Positions 48,047-56,487 of a DNA stretch of 64,000 bases are shown here, in pieces (the stretch's first letter is position 1; the number at the start of each line of letters is the position of its first letter). The position numbers were made by a program, and so were the translations under genes. Source of the stretch: Nitratireductor aquimarinus (lineage in GTDB: Bacteria; Pseudomonadota; Alphaproteobacteria; Rhizobiales; Rhizobiaceae); contig NZ_CP177239.1 in the NCBI RefSeq assembly GCF_046773475.1, positions 3,472,001-3,536,000 on the forward strand, given 5' to 3'. The notes below the pieces were generated by a model that worked only from the letters and a program-made list of their open reading frames with translations, did no database searches and was not told the origin of the DNA.

Positions 48047-50590
48047 ATGAATACCCTTCCTGCCGGCACGTCTTCGGCCAATGTAAAACGCTTCCGCATC
48101 GAGGGGCTGAGCTGTGCTTCCTGCGTCAAACGCGCGGAAAAGGCGATTGCTGCCGTCGATGGCGTTGAAAGCGCCTCGGTCAATCTGGCGACCGAGACGG
48201 CCGATGTGGCGGTGCAGCCCGGCGTTGATTTTTCCAGCATCGTCAGTGCGGTGGAACGTGCCGGCTATGGCGTGCCGGAGAGCCATCTCGATATCGGCAT
48301 CGAGGGCATGACCTGCGCATCCTGCGTGCGGCGTGTGGAGCAGGCGATTGCCGCCGTGCCCGGCGTTTCAAAGGTCGCGGTGAACCTCGCCACCGAAGGC
48401 GCATCCGTCGAACTTCTGAACGATGAAGCGCGCCGCGGCGTTGAAGAGGCGATCCGCAAGTCCGGTTACACGCCGGTTGCCCGTTCCGATGGCGCTGCCG
48501 CCCGTGATGCGCATGAGGAGGCCAAGGCCGCCGAGTTTCGCTCGCTCAAGCGCGATTTCACGCTGGCTGCAATCTTCACCCTTCCGATCTTCATTCTCGA
48601 GATGGGCAGCCATTTCATCCCGGGCATGCATGCATGGCTGATGGGGATCGCCGACCGCAAGACGCTTTACCTCCTCTATTTCGTGCTGGCGACCATCGTG
48701 CAGTTCGGGCCGGGCCTGCGCTTTTATCGCAAGGGCTTCCCCGCGCTGATGCGCTTTGCGCCGGACATGAACTCGCTTGTCATGCTCGGTTCCACCGCCG
48801 CCTGGGCCTATTCGGTCGTGGCCACTTTCGCGCCCGGCGTTCTCCCGTCCGGCACGGTCAACGTCTATTTCGAGGCGTCCGCCGTCATCGTCACGCTCAT
48901 CCTGCTCGGCCGGCTTCTGGAGGCGCGCGCCAAGGGCCGCACCGGCGAGGCCATCAAGCGGCTGATGGGCCTGCGCGCCAAGAGCGCGCGTGTTCTCCGC
49001 GACGATGCCTTTGTCGAGCTGCCGCTTGAGGACGTGGTTGTGGGCGACCGGCTTCAGGTGCGCCCCGGCGACAAGGTGCCGGTCGACGGTCTGGTCGAAA
49101 GCGGTTCTTCCTATGTCGATGAAGCCATGATCTCCGGCGAGCCGGTGCCTGTCTCCAAGGCCGAAGGCGACGAGGTGATCGGCGGAACGATCAACAAGAC
49201 CGGCAGCTTCGTCTACCGCGCCACCAAGGTCGGCTCCGACACGGTGCTGGCGCAGATCATCCGCATGGTCGAAAACGCGCAAGGGGCCAAGCTGCCCATT
49301 CAGGCGGTGGTCGACCGGGTCACGGCCTGGTTTGTGCCGGCCGTGATGCTTGCCGCCGCACTCACCTTCGTCGTGTGGATGGTGTTCGGTCCCGATCCCG
49401 CATTCGCCTTCGCGCTGGTCAACGCGGTCGCGGTGCTCATCATCGCCTGCCCGTGCGCCATGGGGCTCGCCACGCCCACCTCCATCATGGTCGGCACCGG
49501 CCGCGCTGCACAGCTCGGCGTTCTGTTCCGCAATGGCGAGGCGCTGCAGAGCCTGCGCAACACAAGTGTCGTCGCCTTCGACAAGACCGGCACGCTGACG
49601 CTCGGTCGCCCCGCACTCACCGATTTCGTGATGCAGAATGGGTTCGAGCGCGCCGATATCCTTTCGCTCGTCGCATCGGCGGAAGCCATGTCCGAACATC
49701 CGGTGGCCGAGGCCATCGTCGAGGCCGCGCGCGCCGAAGGGCTCACCCTCAAGCCGGTCGCCGCGTTCGATGCGGTTCCGGGCTTCGGCATTGCAGCCAC
49801 CGTTGACGGCCGCAAACTCCACATCGGTGCGGACCGCTACATGCGCCAGCAGGGTGTCGAGATCGGCAGCGCATCCGCCGATGCCGACAGGCTCGCAACC
49901 GACGCCAAGACGCCGCTTTATGCGGCGGTCGATGGCCGGCTTGCCGCCGTGGTTGCCGTTGCCGATCCGGTCAAGGAATCAACGCCGCGTGCCATCGCTG
50001 CACTGCATGCGCTGGGGCTCGAAGTGGCCATGATCACCGGCGACAACCGCCACACCGCCGAAGCCATTGCCGCAAAGCTGGGCATCGACCGGGTCGAGGC
50101 GGAGGTTCTTCCCGAGGGCAAGGTCGAGGCGCTCAAGCGCCTGCGCAGTCTGGCAGGTCCGGTCTCCTTCGTCGGTGACGGCATCAACGATGCTCCTGCA
50201 CTGGCAGAAGCCGATGTCGGCATCGCCATCGGCACCGGAACGGATGTCGCCATCGAAAGCGCCGACGTGGTTCTCATGGCGGGCGATGTGACCGGTGTTG
50301 CCAATGCAATCGGCCTCTCGCAGGCGACCATGACCAACATCAGGCAGAACCTGTTCTGGGCCTTCGCCTACAATGTGAGTCTCATTCCGGTTGCTGCCGG
50401 CGTCCTCTATCCGGCCACGGGCACGCTCCTGTCGCCCATGCTCGCTGCCGGTGCGATGGCGCTCTCCAGTGTCTTCGTGCTGGGCAATGCCCTGCGCCTC
50501 AAGCGCTTTCAGGCGCCGCTTCCTGCCCGGTCCGCCGGGCAGGAGGGAGCGCAGGTCGGCGAGGCGAGGGCGGTCACGGCGTCCGCCTGA
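48047..50590 (+). CDS. copA: Copper-exporting P1B-type ATPase
   Basis: An 847-residue inner-membrane pump that expels Cu(I). Two heavy-metal-associated domains carry CxxC at C23/C26 and C90/C93. The transmembrane copper motif is CPC at 468-470, the phosphorylated aspartate is D512 in DKTGTLT, and the HP motif (SEHPVAEAI) and GDGINDAPAL hinge follow. The start at 48047 follows AGGGTGAAAG. The CueR regulator itself is not next to the gene. Confidence 0.96.
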   Translation: MNTLPAGTSSANVKRFRIEGLSCASCVKRAEKAIAAVDGVESASVNLATETADVAVQPGVDFSSIVSAVERAGYGVPESHLDIGIEGMTCASCVRRVEQAIAAVPGVSKVAVNLATEGASVELLNDEARRGVEEAIRKSGYTPVARSDGAAARDAHEEAKAAEFRSLKRDFTLAAIFTLPIFILEMGSHFIPGMHAWLMGIADRKTLYLLYFVLATIVQFGPGLRFYRKGFPALMRFAPDMNSLVMLGSTAAWAYSVVATFAPGVLPSGTVNVYFEASAVIVTLILLGRLLEARAKGRTGEAIKRLMGLRAKSARVLRDDAFVELPLEDVVVGDRLQVRPGDKVPVDGLVESGSSYVDEAMISGEPVPVSKAEGDEVIGGTINKTGSFVYRATKVGSDTVLAQIIRMVENAQGAKLPIQAVVDRVTAWFVPAVMLAAALTFVVWMVFGPDPAFAFALVNAVAVLIIACPCAMGLATPTSIMVGTGRAAQLGVLFRNGEALQSLRNTSVVAFDKTGTLTLGRPALTDFVMQNGFERADILSLVASAEAMSEHPVAEAIVEAARAEGLTLKPVAAFDAVPGFGIAATVDGRKLHIGADRYMRQQGVEIGSASADADRLATDAKTPLYAAVDGRLAAVVAVADPVKESTPRAIAALHALGLEVAMITGDNRHTAEAIAAKLGIDRVEAEVLPEGKVEALKRLRSLAGPVSFVGDGINDAPALAEADVGIAIGTGTDVAIESADVVLMAGDVTGVANAIGLSQATMTNIRQNLFWAFAYNVSLIPVAAGVLYPATGTLLSPMLAAGAMALSSVFVLGNALRLKRFQAPLPARSAGQEGAQVGEARAVTASA

Positions 50591-50595
50591 TCGCC

Positions 50596-50634
50596 ATAGC
50601 GGTCATGATATTGATATGTCCTGACCGCTATTTC
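50596..50634 (+). terminator. Probable copA terminator
   Basis: ATAGCGGTCA at 50596-50605 and TGACCGCTAT at 50622-50631 form a perfect 10-base-pair stem with a 16-base loop, followed by a short T stretch. Confidence 0.55.
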
Positions 50635-50686
50635 TGGGGATTTTCAAAATCCGATTCGACATGATGGTTCTTGCCGGGCATAATGC

Positions 50687-50698
50687 TTAAACGCTTAA
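50687..50698. promoter_or_regulatory. Candidate LacI-family operator
   Basis: TTAAACGCTTAA is a near-palindrome centred on CG, the form bound by LacI-family regulators, 22 bases before the regulator gene. It suggests autoregulation of the whole purine operon. Confidence 0.5.
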
Positions 50699-50720
50699 CC
50701 TTCATTTGAATCGGGCTTTG

Positions 50721-51803
50721 ATGGCTTCTCGCGCCAATCTATCCGATATTGCCAAAGCTCTTGGCGTATCGGTTGCGACCGTTTCAAACGCGATGTCCGG
50801 AAAGGGCCGCGTGTCGAAGGAGCTCGGCCGGGCGATCCGCGAAAAGGCAAAAGAGCTGGGCTATGTGCCCAGCCTCGCAGGCCGGGCGCTGAGCACCGGG
50901 CGCAGCCATGTGCTTGGCCTCGTTCTGGCCGATATCGGTCACCCGCTCTTTCCCCAGTTCGCTCAGGCCATCGAGCACGCCGCCTCCGAGGCCGGCTATG
51001 GCGTTCTCATCGGCGACAGTCGCGGCGATATCGAAGCCCAGTCCCGCGCCATCAACCGGCTGATCGAGCGCGGCGCGGATGGCATCGTCGTCGTCCCGCG
51101 CCACGGCACCTGCATTGCCGATATTGGCCGTCCCGTTGCGGTCATCGATTCCCCTTCCACGCCGGGCAACACGGTCGCCGCAGATCACCGCAATGGCGGC
51201 CTCGAAATGGGCCGGCACCTGCTGGAGCTCGGCCACCGCTCCGTGGCGATCATCGGCCTTCATTCCGATTCCAACGTTCAGAACGACCGCATTGCCGGCA
51301 TTCGCGAAGCCTTCGCCGGCAAGGGCGAAGCCCGCCTGATCTGGATCGGCGAAATGGAGCGCAGCCATGGTTCCGGCTGCCCGCTCGGGCTTGTGGGTCT
51401 GGTGGAGGAGGGCGTTACGGCCTTCGCCGCCGTGTCCGATCTTCATGCCCTGCGCGCAATCACCGAGCTGCAGCAGGGCGGCGTCTCCATTCCCGACGAT
51501 GTCAGCGTCACCGGTTTTGACGATCTCATCTGGGCCGGCGTCATTGCGCCGAGCCTCACCACCATGCGCATGGATATGGAGCGCATTGCCGAGATCGCCA
51601 TTGCCGACCTCATTTCCCAGATCGACCAAGGCGGCGCCCGCGATGCGTCGTCCGATCTGCCGGCCCTTAAGGGCCAGAGTTCCATCCCGATGGAGCTCAT
51701 CATACGCCAGTCAAGCGGCCCGGTGTTGGGTCGGGCCGCTCCTGGCGACAGGACGTCGGTCCATCGCTGGCCTGCGTCATCATCCGCCACGGACCCCGTC
51801 TAG
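50721..51803 (+). CDS. LacI family transcriptional regulator
   Basis: A 360-residue regulator with an N-terminal LacI HTH (LSDIAKALGVSVATVSNAMSGKGRVS) and hinge helix, then a periplasmic-binding-protein-like effector domain (LGLVLADIGHPLFPQFAQAIEHAA). The ATG at 50721 is preferred; TTG at 50706 adds five residues. It is the first gene of an operon with an ABC importer, nucleoside hydrolase and adenine deaminase; a purine base or nucleoside is the likely effector (inference). Confidence 0.92.
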   Translation: MASRANLSDIAKALGVSVATVSNAMSGKGRVSKELGRAIREKAKELGYVPSLAGRALSTGRSHVLGLVLADIGHPLFPQFAQAIEHAASEAGYGVLIGDSRGDIEAQSRAINRLIERGADGIVVVPRHGTCIADIGRPVAVIDSPSTPGNTVAADHRNGGLEMGRHLLELGHRSVAIIGLHSDSNVQNDRIAGIREAFAGKGEARLIWIGEMERSHGSGCPLGLVGLVEEGVTAFAAVSDLHALRAITELQQGGVSIPDDVSVTGFDDLIWAGVIAPSLTTMRMDMERIAEIAIADLISQIDQGGARDASSDLPALKGQSSIPMELIIRQSSGPVLGRAAPGDRTSVHRWPASSSATDPV

Positions 51804-51835
51804 AAAAGCACCACCAGAGAAGGAAGCGATTAGAC

Positions 51836-52858
51836 ATGTTCAAGAAACTCATGGCCTCCGGCGTCGCGCTGGCCGCACTCAGCGGCGCAGCACAGGCAGC
51901 CGACAAGACCCTCGTCATCTCCGTCTATGGTTTCGCCCAGGACGCCTTCAAGGAGATCGTCTACGATCCGTTCGAGGCCCAGTGCGGCTGTGAACTGGTG
52001 GTCGAGACCGGCAACTCCGTGGAGCGTCTGGCAAAGCTGGAAGCCCGCAAGGACGATCCGGAAATCGACATGGCCGTCATGTCCACGCACGACGCGCTTT
52101 CGGGATCGCGCAAGGGCATCTCCCAGTCCATCGACGTCAGCCGCCTGTCGAACTACGACAAGCTCTATGACATCGCCAAGGACCCGCTCGGCGACAATCT
52201 GGCTGTCGGCTACACCTTCTACGCCACCTCCATCGCCTACCGCGCCGACGAGGTGACGATTGAAAGCTGGGCCGACCTGTTCCAGGACAAGCTGAAGGGC
52301 CGCGTTGCGTTCCCGAATGTCAGCACCAATCAGGGTCCGCCCGCGCTCTACATGGTCGGCAAGGCCATCGGTGACGATTCCGCAGACCTGAAGGCCGCCA
52401 TTGCCGAAGTCGCCAAGAACAAGGACGACATCGTCACCTTCTACGAGCGTTCCTCGCAGGTCGCACAGCTCATGCAGCAGGAAGAGATCCTGGCAGCACC
52501 CATTGGCCGTTTTGCCTGGGGCGCATACGCCAAGATGGGCTTCGACATGGCCTGGGCCACCCCGAAGGAAGGCCAGACCGGCGGCATGAACGTCATGATC
52601 CTGACCAAGGGCGCGAAGAACGAAGATCTCGCCTATGAGTTCATGGATTTCTGGCTCTCCACCGAGGTCCAGACCAAGCTTGCCGAGGCGCTGGTGGACA
52701 GCCCCGCCAATTCGGAAGTGAAGGTCTCCGAGGAGATCGCCGAAAACCTCACCTATGGCGCCGAGACCGTTGAGAGCCTTCAGCTGCTCGACCCGGCTGT
52801 CATCCTCGACAACCGCGAGACCTGGCTCTCGGAGTGGAATGCTCAGATCGGCCAGTAA
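51836..52858 (+). CDS. ABC transporter substrate-binding protein, PotD/family 1 type
   Basis: A 340-residue periplasmic protein with a Sec signal (MFKKLMASGVALAALSGAAQA). It belongs to the spermidine/putrescine-binding group of family-1 proteins (LVISVYGFAQDAFKEIVYDPFE, NVSTNQGPPALYMVG). Because a nucleoside hydrolase and adenine deaminase lie in the same operon, I suspect a purine nucleoside or related base as ligand rather than a polyamine. Confidence 0.92.
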   Translation: MFKKLMASGVALAALSGAAQAADKTLVISVYGFAQDAFKEIVYDPFEAQCGCELVVETGNSVERLAKLEARKDDPEIDMAVMSTHDALSGSRKGISQSIDVSRLSNYDKLYDIAKDPLGDNLAVGYTFYATSIAYRADEVTIESWADLFQDKLKGRVAFPNVSTNQGPPALYMVGKAIGDDSADLKAAIAEVAKNKDDIVTFYERSSQVAQLMQQEEILAAPIGRFAWGAYAKMGFDMAWATPKEGQTGGMNVMILTKGAKNEDLAYEFMDFWLSTEVQTKLAEALVDSPANSEVKVSEEIAENLTYGAETVESLQLLDPAVILDNRETWLSEWNAQIGQ

Positions 52859-52883
52859 GCCGATACGCTGATGCGATGGTCCG

Positions 52884-52906
52884 GGGGCGGGTGGAGGACC
52901 CGCCCC
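52884..52906 (+). repeat. Intercistronic hairpin behind the PotD-like gene
   Basis: GGGGCGGGT, loop GGAGG, ACCCGCCCC is a perfect 9-base-pair stem between the binding-protein and permease genes, with no T run. Confidence 0.65.
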
Positions 52907-52931
52907 TGAACCCAACACAAGGTTCCAACAC

Positions 52932-53759
52932 ATGTTTCAGAATCGGATGGAAGGACTGGCGCTGGCGTTGCCTGCGGCGGTCTTCGCGGCGATCGTTTTT
53001 CTCGTTCCCGTGGGCATCCTGCTTTCCGAGGGCTTTCGCGCCGAGGGAAGCTGGACCCTGGCGTCCTATGCCAGCTTCTTTGAAAGCGACCTGAACCGCA
53101 CCGTCTTCTGGCGCACGCTGAAGCTCGGCGCGATCGTGACTGCCGTGTCGGCGGTCATCGGCTATGCCACGGCCTATTCCATCGTCACGCTGCCGCCCAC
53201 CGCGCGTGGCCGCATGATCGGCCTCGTCGTCATGCCGCTGATGATTTCGCCCGTCGCCCGCACCTATGCCTGGATCGTCATTCTGGGCCGCACCGGCTTC
53301 GTCAACGAAACCATTGTCTGGCTCGGTCTTTCCGACACGCCCATCCGGTTCCTGTTCACCGAGACGGCCGTCTTCATCGGTCTTCTGCAGCTCTTCCTGC
53401 CGCTCATGATCCTGTCGCTCATCAGTGCGCTGGAAAACATGCCCAAGGATGCCGTGCCCGCCGCGCGCGTTCTGGGGGCAAACTGGCTGCAGGTCTTCGT
53501 CAAGGTTATCCTTCCGCTCACCAAGGAAGGGCTCGTCATCGGCGGCACGCTGGTCTTCACCGGCTCGCTCACCGCCTACATCACCCCCGCCATTCTCGGT
53601 GGCTCCAAGGTGCTGATGCTGGAAACGCTGCTCTATCAGCGCGTCACCGTCGCCAATGACTTCGCCTCGGCAAGCATCATCGCCATGATCCTCATGGTCA
53701 TGAGCTTTTCCGCCAACCTGCTTCTGAAACGCCTGGCCACCGCGAGGAACAAGCGATGA
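52932..53759 (+). CDS. ABC transporter permease, PotB type
   Basis: A 275-residue permease with six transmembrane segments, the first at residues 10-28 (LPAAVFAAIVFLVPVGILL). The EAA loop MPKDAVPAARVLGANWLQVFVKVILP is standard. It overlaps the next gene by ATGA. Confidence 0.93.
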   Translation: MFQNRMEGLALALPAAVFAAIVFLVPVGILLSEGFRAEGSWTLASYASFFESDLNRTVFWRTLKLGAIVTAVSAVIGYATAYSIVTLPPTARGRMIGLVVMPLMISPVARTYAWIVILGRTGFVNETIVWLGLSDTPIRFLFTETAVFIGLLQLFLPLMILSLISALENMPKDAVPAARVLGANWLQVFVKVILPLTKEGLVIGGTLVFTGSLTAYITPAILGGSKVLMLETLLYQRVTVANDFASASIIAMILMVMSFSANLLLKRLATARNKR

Positions 53760-54535
53760 CCTCCCGCCTTCTGTCCTACGTCACGCTGACGCTCGTCCTC
53801 ATCTTCCTGCTCGGGCCGTTCGTCATCATCGTCGCGGCGGCCCTTTCGGGCGGCGAAACGCTCGCCTTCCCGCCGCAGGGCCTGTCGCTCAAATGGGTGA
53901 TGAAAGTGTTCGAGGTGGAGAGTTTCAGGGCAAGCTTCGCGCTTTCCATGTTCCTCGCCATCTTCGGCACGCTCGCTGCACTCGTGCTTGGCGTGCCGGT
54001 GGCCTATGCCGCCTCGCGCTATCGTCTGCCTTTCGGCGAGACCATCCGCACCATCGTCTCCGCGCCGATCATCGTGCCGGGCATCATCGTCGGTCTGGCG
54101 CTCCTGCGCTATCTGGTGATCCCGCTTGATGTCAGCGTCGGCGTGGCGCTGTTCATCGCCCACACGGCGCTGATCCTGCCCTATGCGGTACGCGTGGTTT
54201 CGGCCTCGCTCGACAATCTGCGCAGCGACATCGAGGAGGCTGCGGTCATCCTCGGCTCTTCGCGGGTCGCCACTTTCTTCCGGATCGTGCTGCCCAACAT
54301 TCAGAGCGGCATTCTGGCGGCCTTCATTCTGGGCTTTGTCACCAGCTTCAATCAGGTGCCGGTGTCGCTCTTCCTTTCAGGACCGGGCGTGCGCACGCTG
54401 CCCATCGACATGATCTGGTACATGGAAATCACCTATGATCCGTCGGTGGCCGCTCTTGCCGCGCTGCTCGCCTTCCTCTCCATTTCCATCGTTTTCCTCG
54501 CGGAACGTTTCCTGGGGTTCTCCCGCTATGTCTGA
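53756..54535 (+). CDS. ABC transporter permease, PotC type
   Basis: A 259-residue second permease with six transmembrane segments and the EAA loop LRSDIEEAAVILGSSRVATFFRIVLPN. It overlaps the ATPase gene by 8 bases. Confidence 0.93.
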   Translation: MTSRLLSYVTLTLVLIFLLGPFVIIVAAALSGGETLAFPPQGLSLKWVMKVFEVESFRASFALSMFLAIFGTLAALVLGVPVAYAASRYRLPFGETIRTIVSAPIIVPGIIVGLALLRYLVIPLDVSVGVALFIAHTALILPYAVRVVSASLDNLRSDIEEAAVILGSSRVATFFRIVLPNIQSGILAAFILGFVTSFNQVPVSLFLSGPGVRTLPIDMIWYMEITYDPSVAALAALLAFLSISIVFLAERFLGFSRYV

Positions 54536-55553
54536 TGAAACCTATCTCGATCTGAGCAATCTGACGCTCGCCTACGGCAAGACCGTCGCGGTCGAAAGCC
54601 TCAACCTGTCCATCCGCAAGGGCGAGCTGATTGCACTGCTCGGCCCCTCCGGTTGCGGCAAGACCACCACCATGCGCGCCATCACCGGCCTTCTGCGTCC
54701 GGCGTCCGGCAAGATCACGCTGGATGGCGCGGACATCACCTATGTGCCGGCCAACAAGCGTCATGTCGGTCTGGTGTTCCAGTCCTACGCGCTGTTCCCG
54801 CACCTGACCGTGTTCGAGAACGTCGCCTTCGGCCTGCGCCTGAAAAAGCTTCCCACGGTGGAGATCAACCAGCGGGTCGAGGCCGGCCTCGCCATGGTCG
54901 GACTTTCCAAGTTCCACAGCCGCAAGCCGGCGGAACTCTCAGGCGGTCAGCAGCAGCGCGTTGCGCTTGCCCGCTCGCTGGTCATGGAGCCCAAGGTTCT
55001 GCTGCTCGATGAGCCGCTGTCCAACCTTGATGCGCGCCTGCGTCTGGAAATGCGCACCGAGCTGCAGCGTGTTCAGCGCGAGAGCGGCGTCACCATGGTC
55101 TTCGTCACGCATGACCAGAACGAGGCGCTGGCGCTGGCCGACCGCATCGTCGTCATGAAGGAAGGCGCAATCGAGCAGGTCGGTTCGCCCGAGGATGTCT
55201 ACAACCGGCCGCAGTCCCGCTTCGTCGCGGACTTTGTCGGCTTCGAGAACATCTTCCCGGTGGAAGGTGACGGCATTCGCACCGAAGCCGGCGCGATGCA
55301 GCTTTCCGCAAAGCCCGCCGCCGGCGCGTCCGGTCTCGCCTGGCGTCCCAACATGGTGACCCTCGGCGAGGGGCGCTTTGAGGGCGAGGTGCTTGGCGCT
55401 GCCTTTGCCGGCGGCTCGCGCGAATACCTTCTGAAGAGCCCGCTCGGCCCCATCAAGGCCGAGATGGATGCCGCCGCACCCGCTTTCGAGCCGGGCAGCA
55501 GGGTCGCCTTCGACCTGCCGCCGGAACGCGCTGCCGTTCTCGAACGCATGTAG
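54528..55553 (+). CDS. ABC transporter ATP-binding protein, PotA type
   Basis: A 341-residue ATPase with Walker A GPSGCGKTT, signature LSGGQQQRVALARSL, Walker B VLLLDEPLSNLDA and a C-terminal TOBE-type regulatory domain from about residue 240. The start at 54528 (YLDLSNLTLAYGK follows) excludes the upstream shadow frame. Confidence 0.94.
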   Translation: MSDETYLDLSNLTLAYGKTVAVESLNLSIRKGELIALLGPSGCGKTTTMRAITGLLRPASGKITLDGADITYVPANKRHVGLVFQSYALFPHLTVFENVAFGLRLKKLPTVEINQRVEAGLAMVGLSKFHSRKPAELSGGQQQRVALARSLVMEPKVLLLDEPLSNLDARLRLEMRTELQRVQRESGVTMVFVTHDQNEALALADRIVVMKEGAIEQVGSPEDVYNRPQSRFVADFVGFENIFPVEGDGIRTEAGAMQLSAKPAAGASGLAWRPNMVTLGEGRFEGEVLGAAFAGGSREYLLKSPLGPIKAEMDAAAPAFEPGSRVAFDLPPERAAVLERM

Positions 55554-55569
55554 AAAGGGAGTGTCCGCC

Positions 55570-56487
55570 TTGGTCTGGATCGACACGGATATGGGCTTCG
55601 ACGACATTCTGGCGGTGATGATGGTCGCCGCCTCGTCGAAGCCGGTCGCTGGCGTCTCGCTGGTGTTCGGCAACGCGCCGATGGATGCGGTGCGCGCCAA
55701 TGCCGCCGGAGCCGCATCGCTGCTGGGCTGGCGGTTCCCGATCCACACCGGCGCGGAACGGGCGATCCTGGGCGGGGTGGAAACACCCGCCCATGTTCTC
55801 GGCCCCACCGGCATTCCCACCCGTGGGCGCAGCCTTCCTCAAGCCGAGGCGCTGCCGCGCACCGATGCGCTTGCGGCCCTGACCGCATGGCTTGAAGGGC
55901 TTGATGCGCCGGGCGAGATCCTGGCGCTCGGGCCGCTCACCAACATCGCGATCCTGTCGCTCGCCCGCCCGGATCTGCTTTCAAAGATCGACAGCGTGAC
56001 CTGGATGGGCGGCGGCGCAACGCGCGGCAATCACACGGCGTCCGCCGAGTTCAACGCCTTCGCTGATCCCGAGGCCGTCGCCATCGTTCTGGCAAGCGGC
56101 ATTTCGCTGCGCGTCGCCGATCTCGACCTGTGCCGCCAGGTACTCGTCGGTCCCGAAGATGTCGATGTCGTGCGCGCCACCGGCACGCAGCGTGGCGACA
56201 TTCTGGCCGATCTTCTGGGCGCTTATGTCGACATCGCGCTCACGCGCGGCCGTCCCGCCATGGCGCTTTACGATCCCACCGCCGCCGCCGCCTTTGTCGC
56301 GCCTGACGCCTTCGTCTTCGAAGAAGCGGAGGTGACGATGGAGCTTGCCGGCGCGCACACGCGCGGCCGCACCATTGTCGACCAGCGCCCGCATGTGAAA
56401 CCCAACGCCCTGTGGGGCATGCGCGCCGATGCCGCCCGCGTTCGCGCGCTGGCGCTCGATGCCCTTGTGGAGGCTGCCCGCTCATGA
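55570..56487 (+). CDS. Nucleoside hydrolase (inosine-uridine preferring type)
   Basis: A 305-residue N-glycosidase that splits nucleosides into base and ribose. The calcium-binding motif is WIDTDMGFDD, with Met in place of the usual Pro; GPLTNIAIL and WMGGGATRGNHTASAEFNAFADPEA are the other family blocks. The start is uncertain: TTG 55570 has GGGAG 8 bases upstream, GTG 55561 has almost no spacing. It is cytoplasmic and overlaps the adenine deaminase gene by ATGA, so adenosine to adenine to hypoxanthine is the logical route. Confidence 0.9.
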   Translation: MVWIDTDMGFDDILAVMMVAASSKPVAGVSLVFGNAPMDAVRANAAGAASLLGWRFPIHTGAERAILGGVETPAHVLGPTGIPTRGRSLPQAEALPRTDALAALTAWLEGLDAPGEILALGPLTNIAILSLARPDLLSKIDSVTWMGGGATRGNHTASAEFNAFADPEAVAIVLASGISLRVADLDLCRQVLVGPEDVDVVRATGTQRGDILADLLGAYVDIALTRGRPAMALYDPTAAAAFVAPDAFVFEEAEVTMELAGAHTRGRTIVDQRPHVKPNALWGMRADAARVRALALDALVEAARS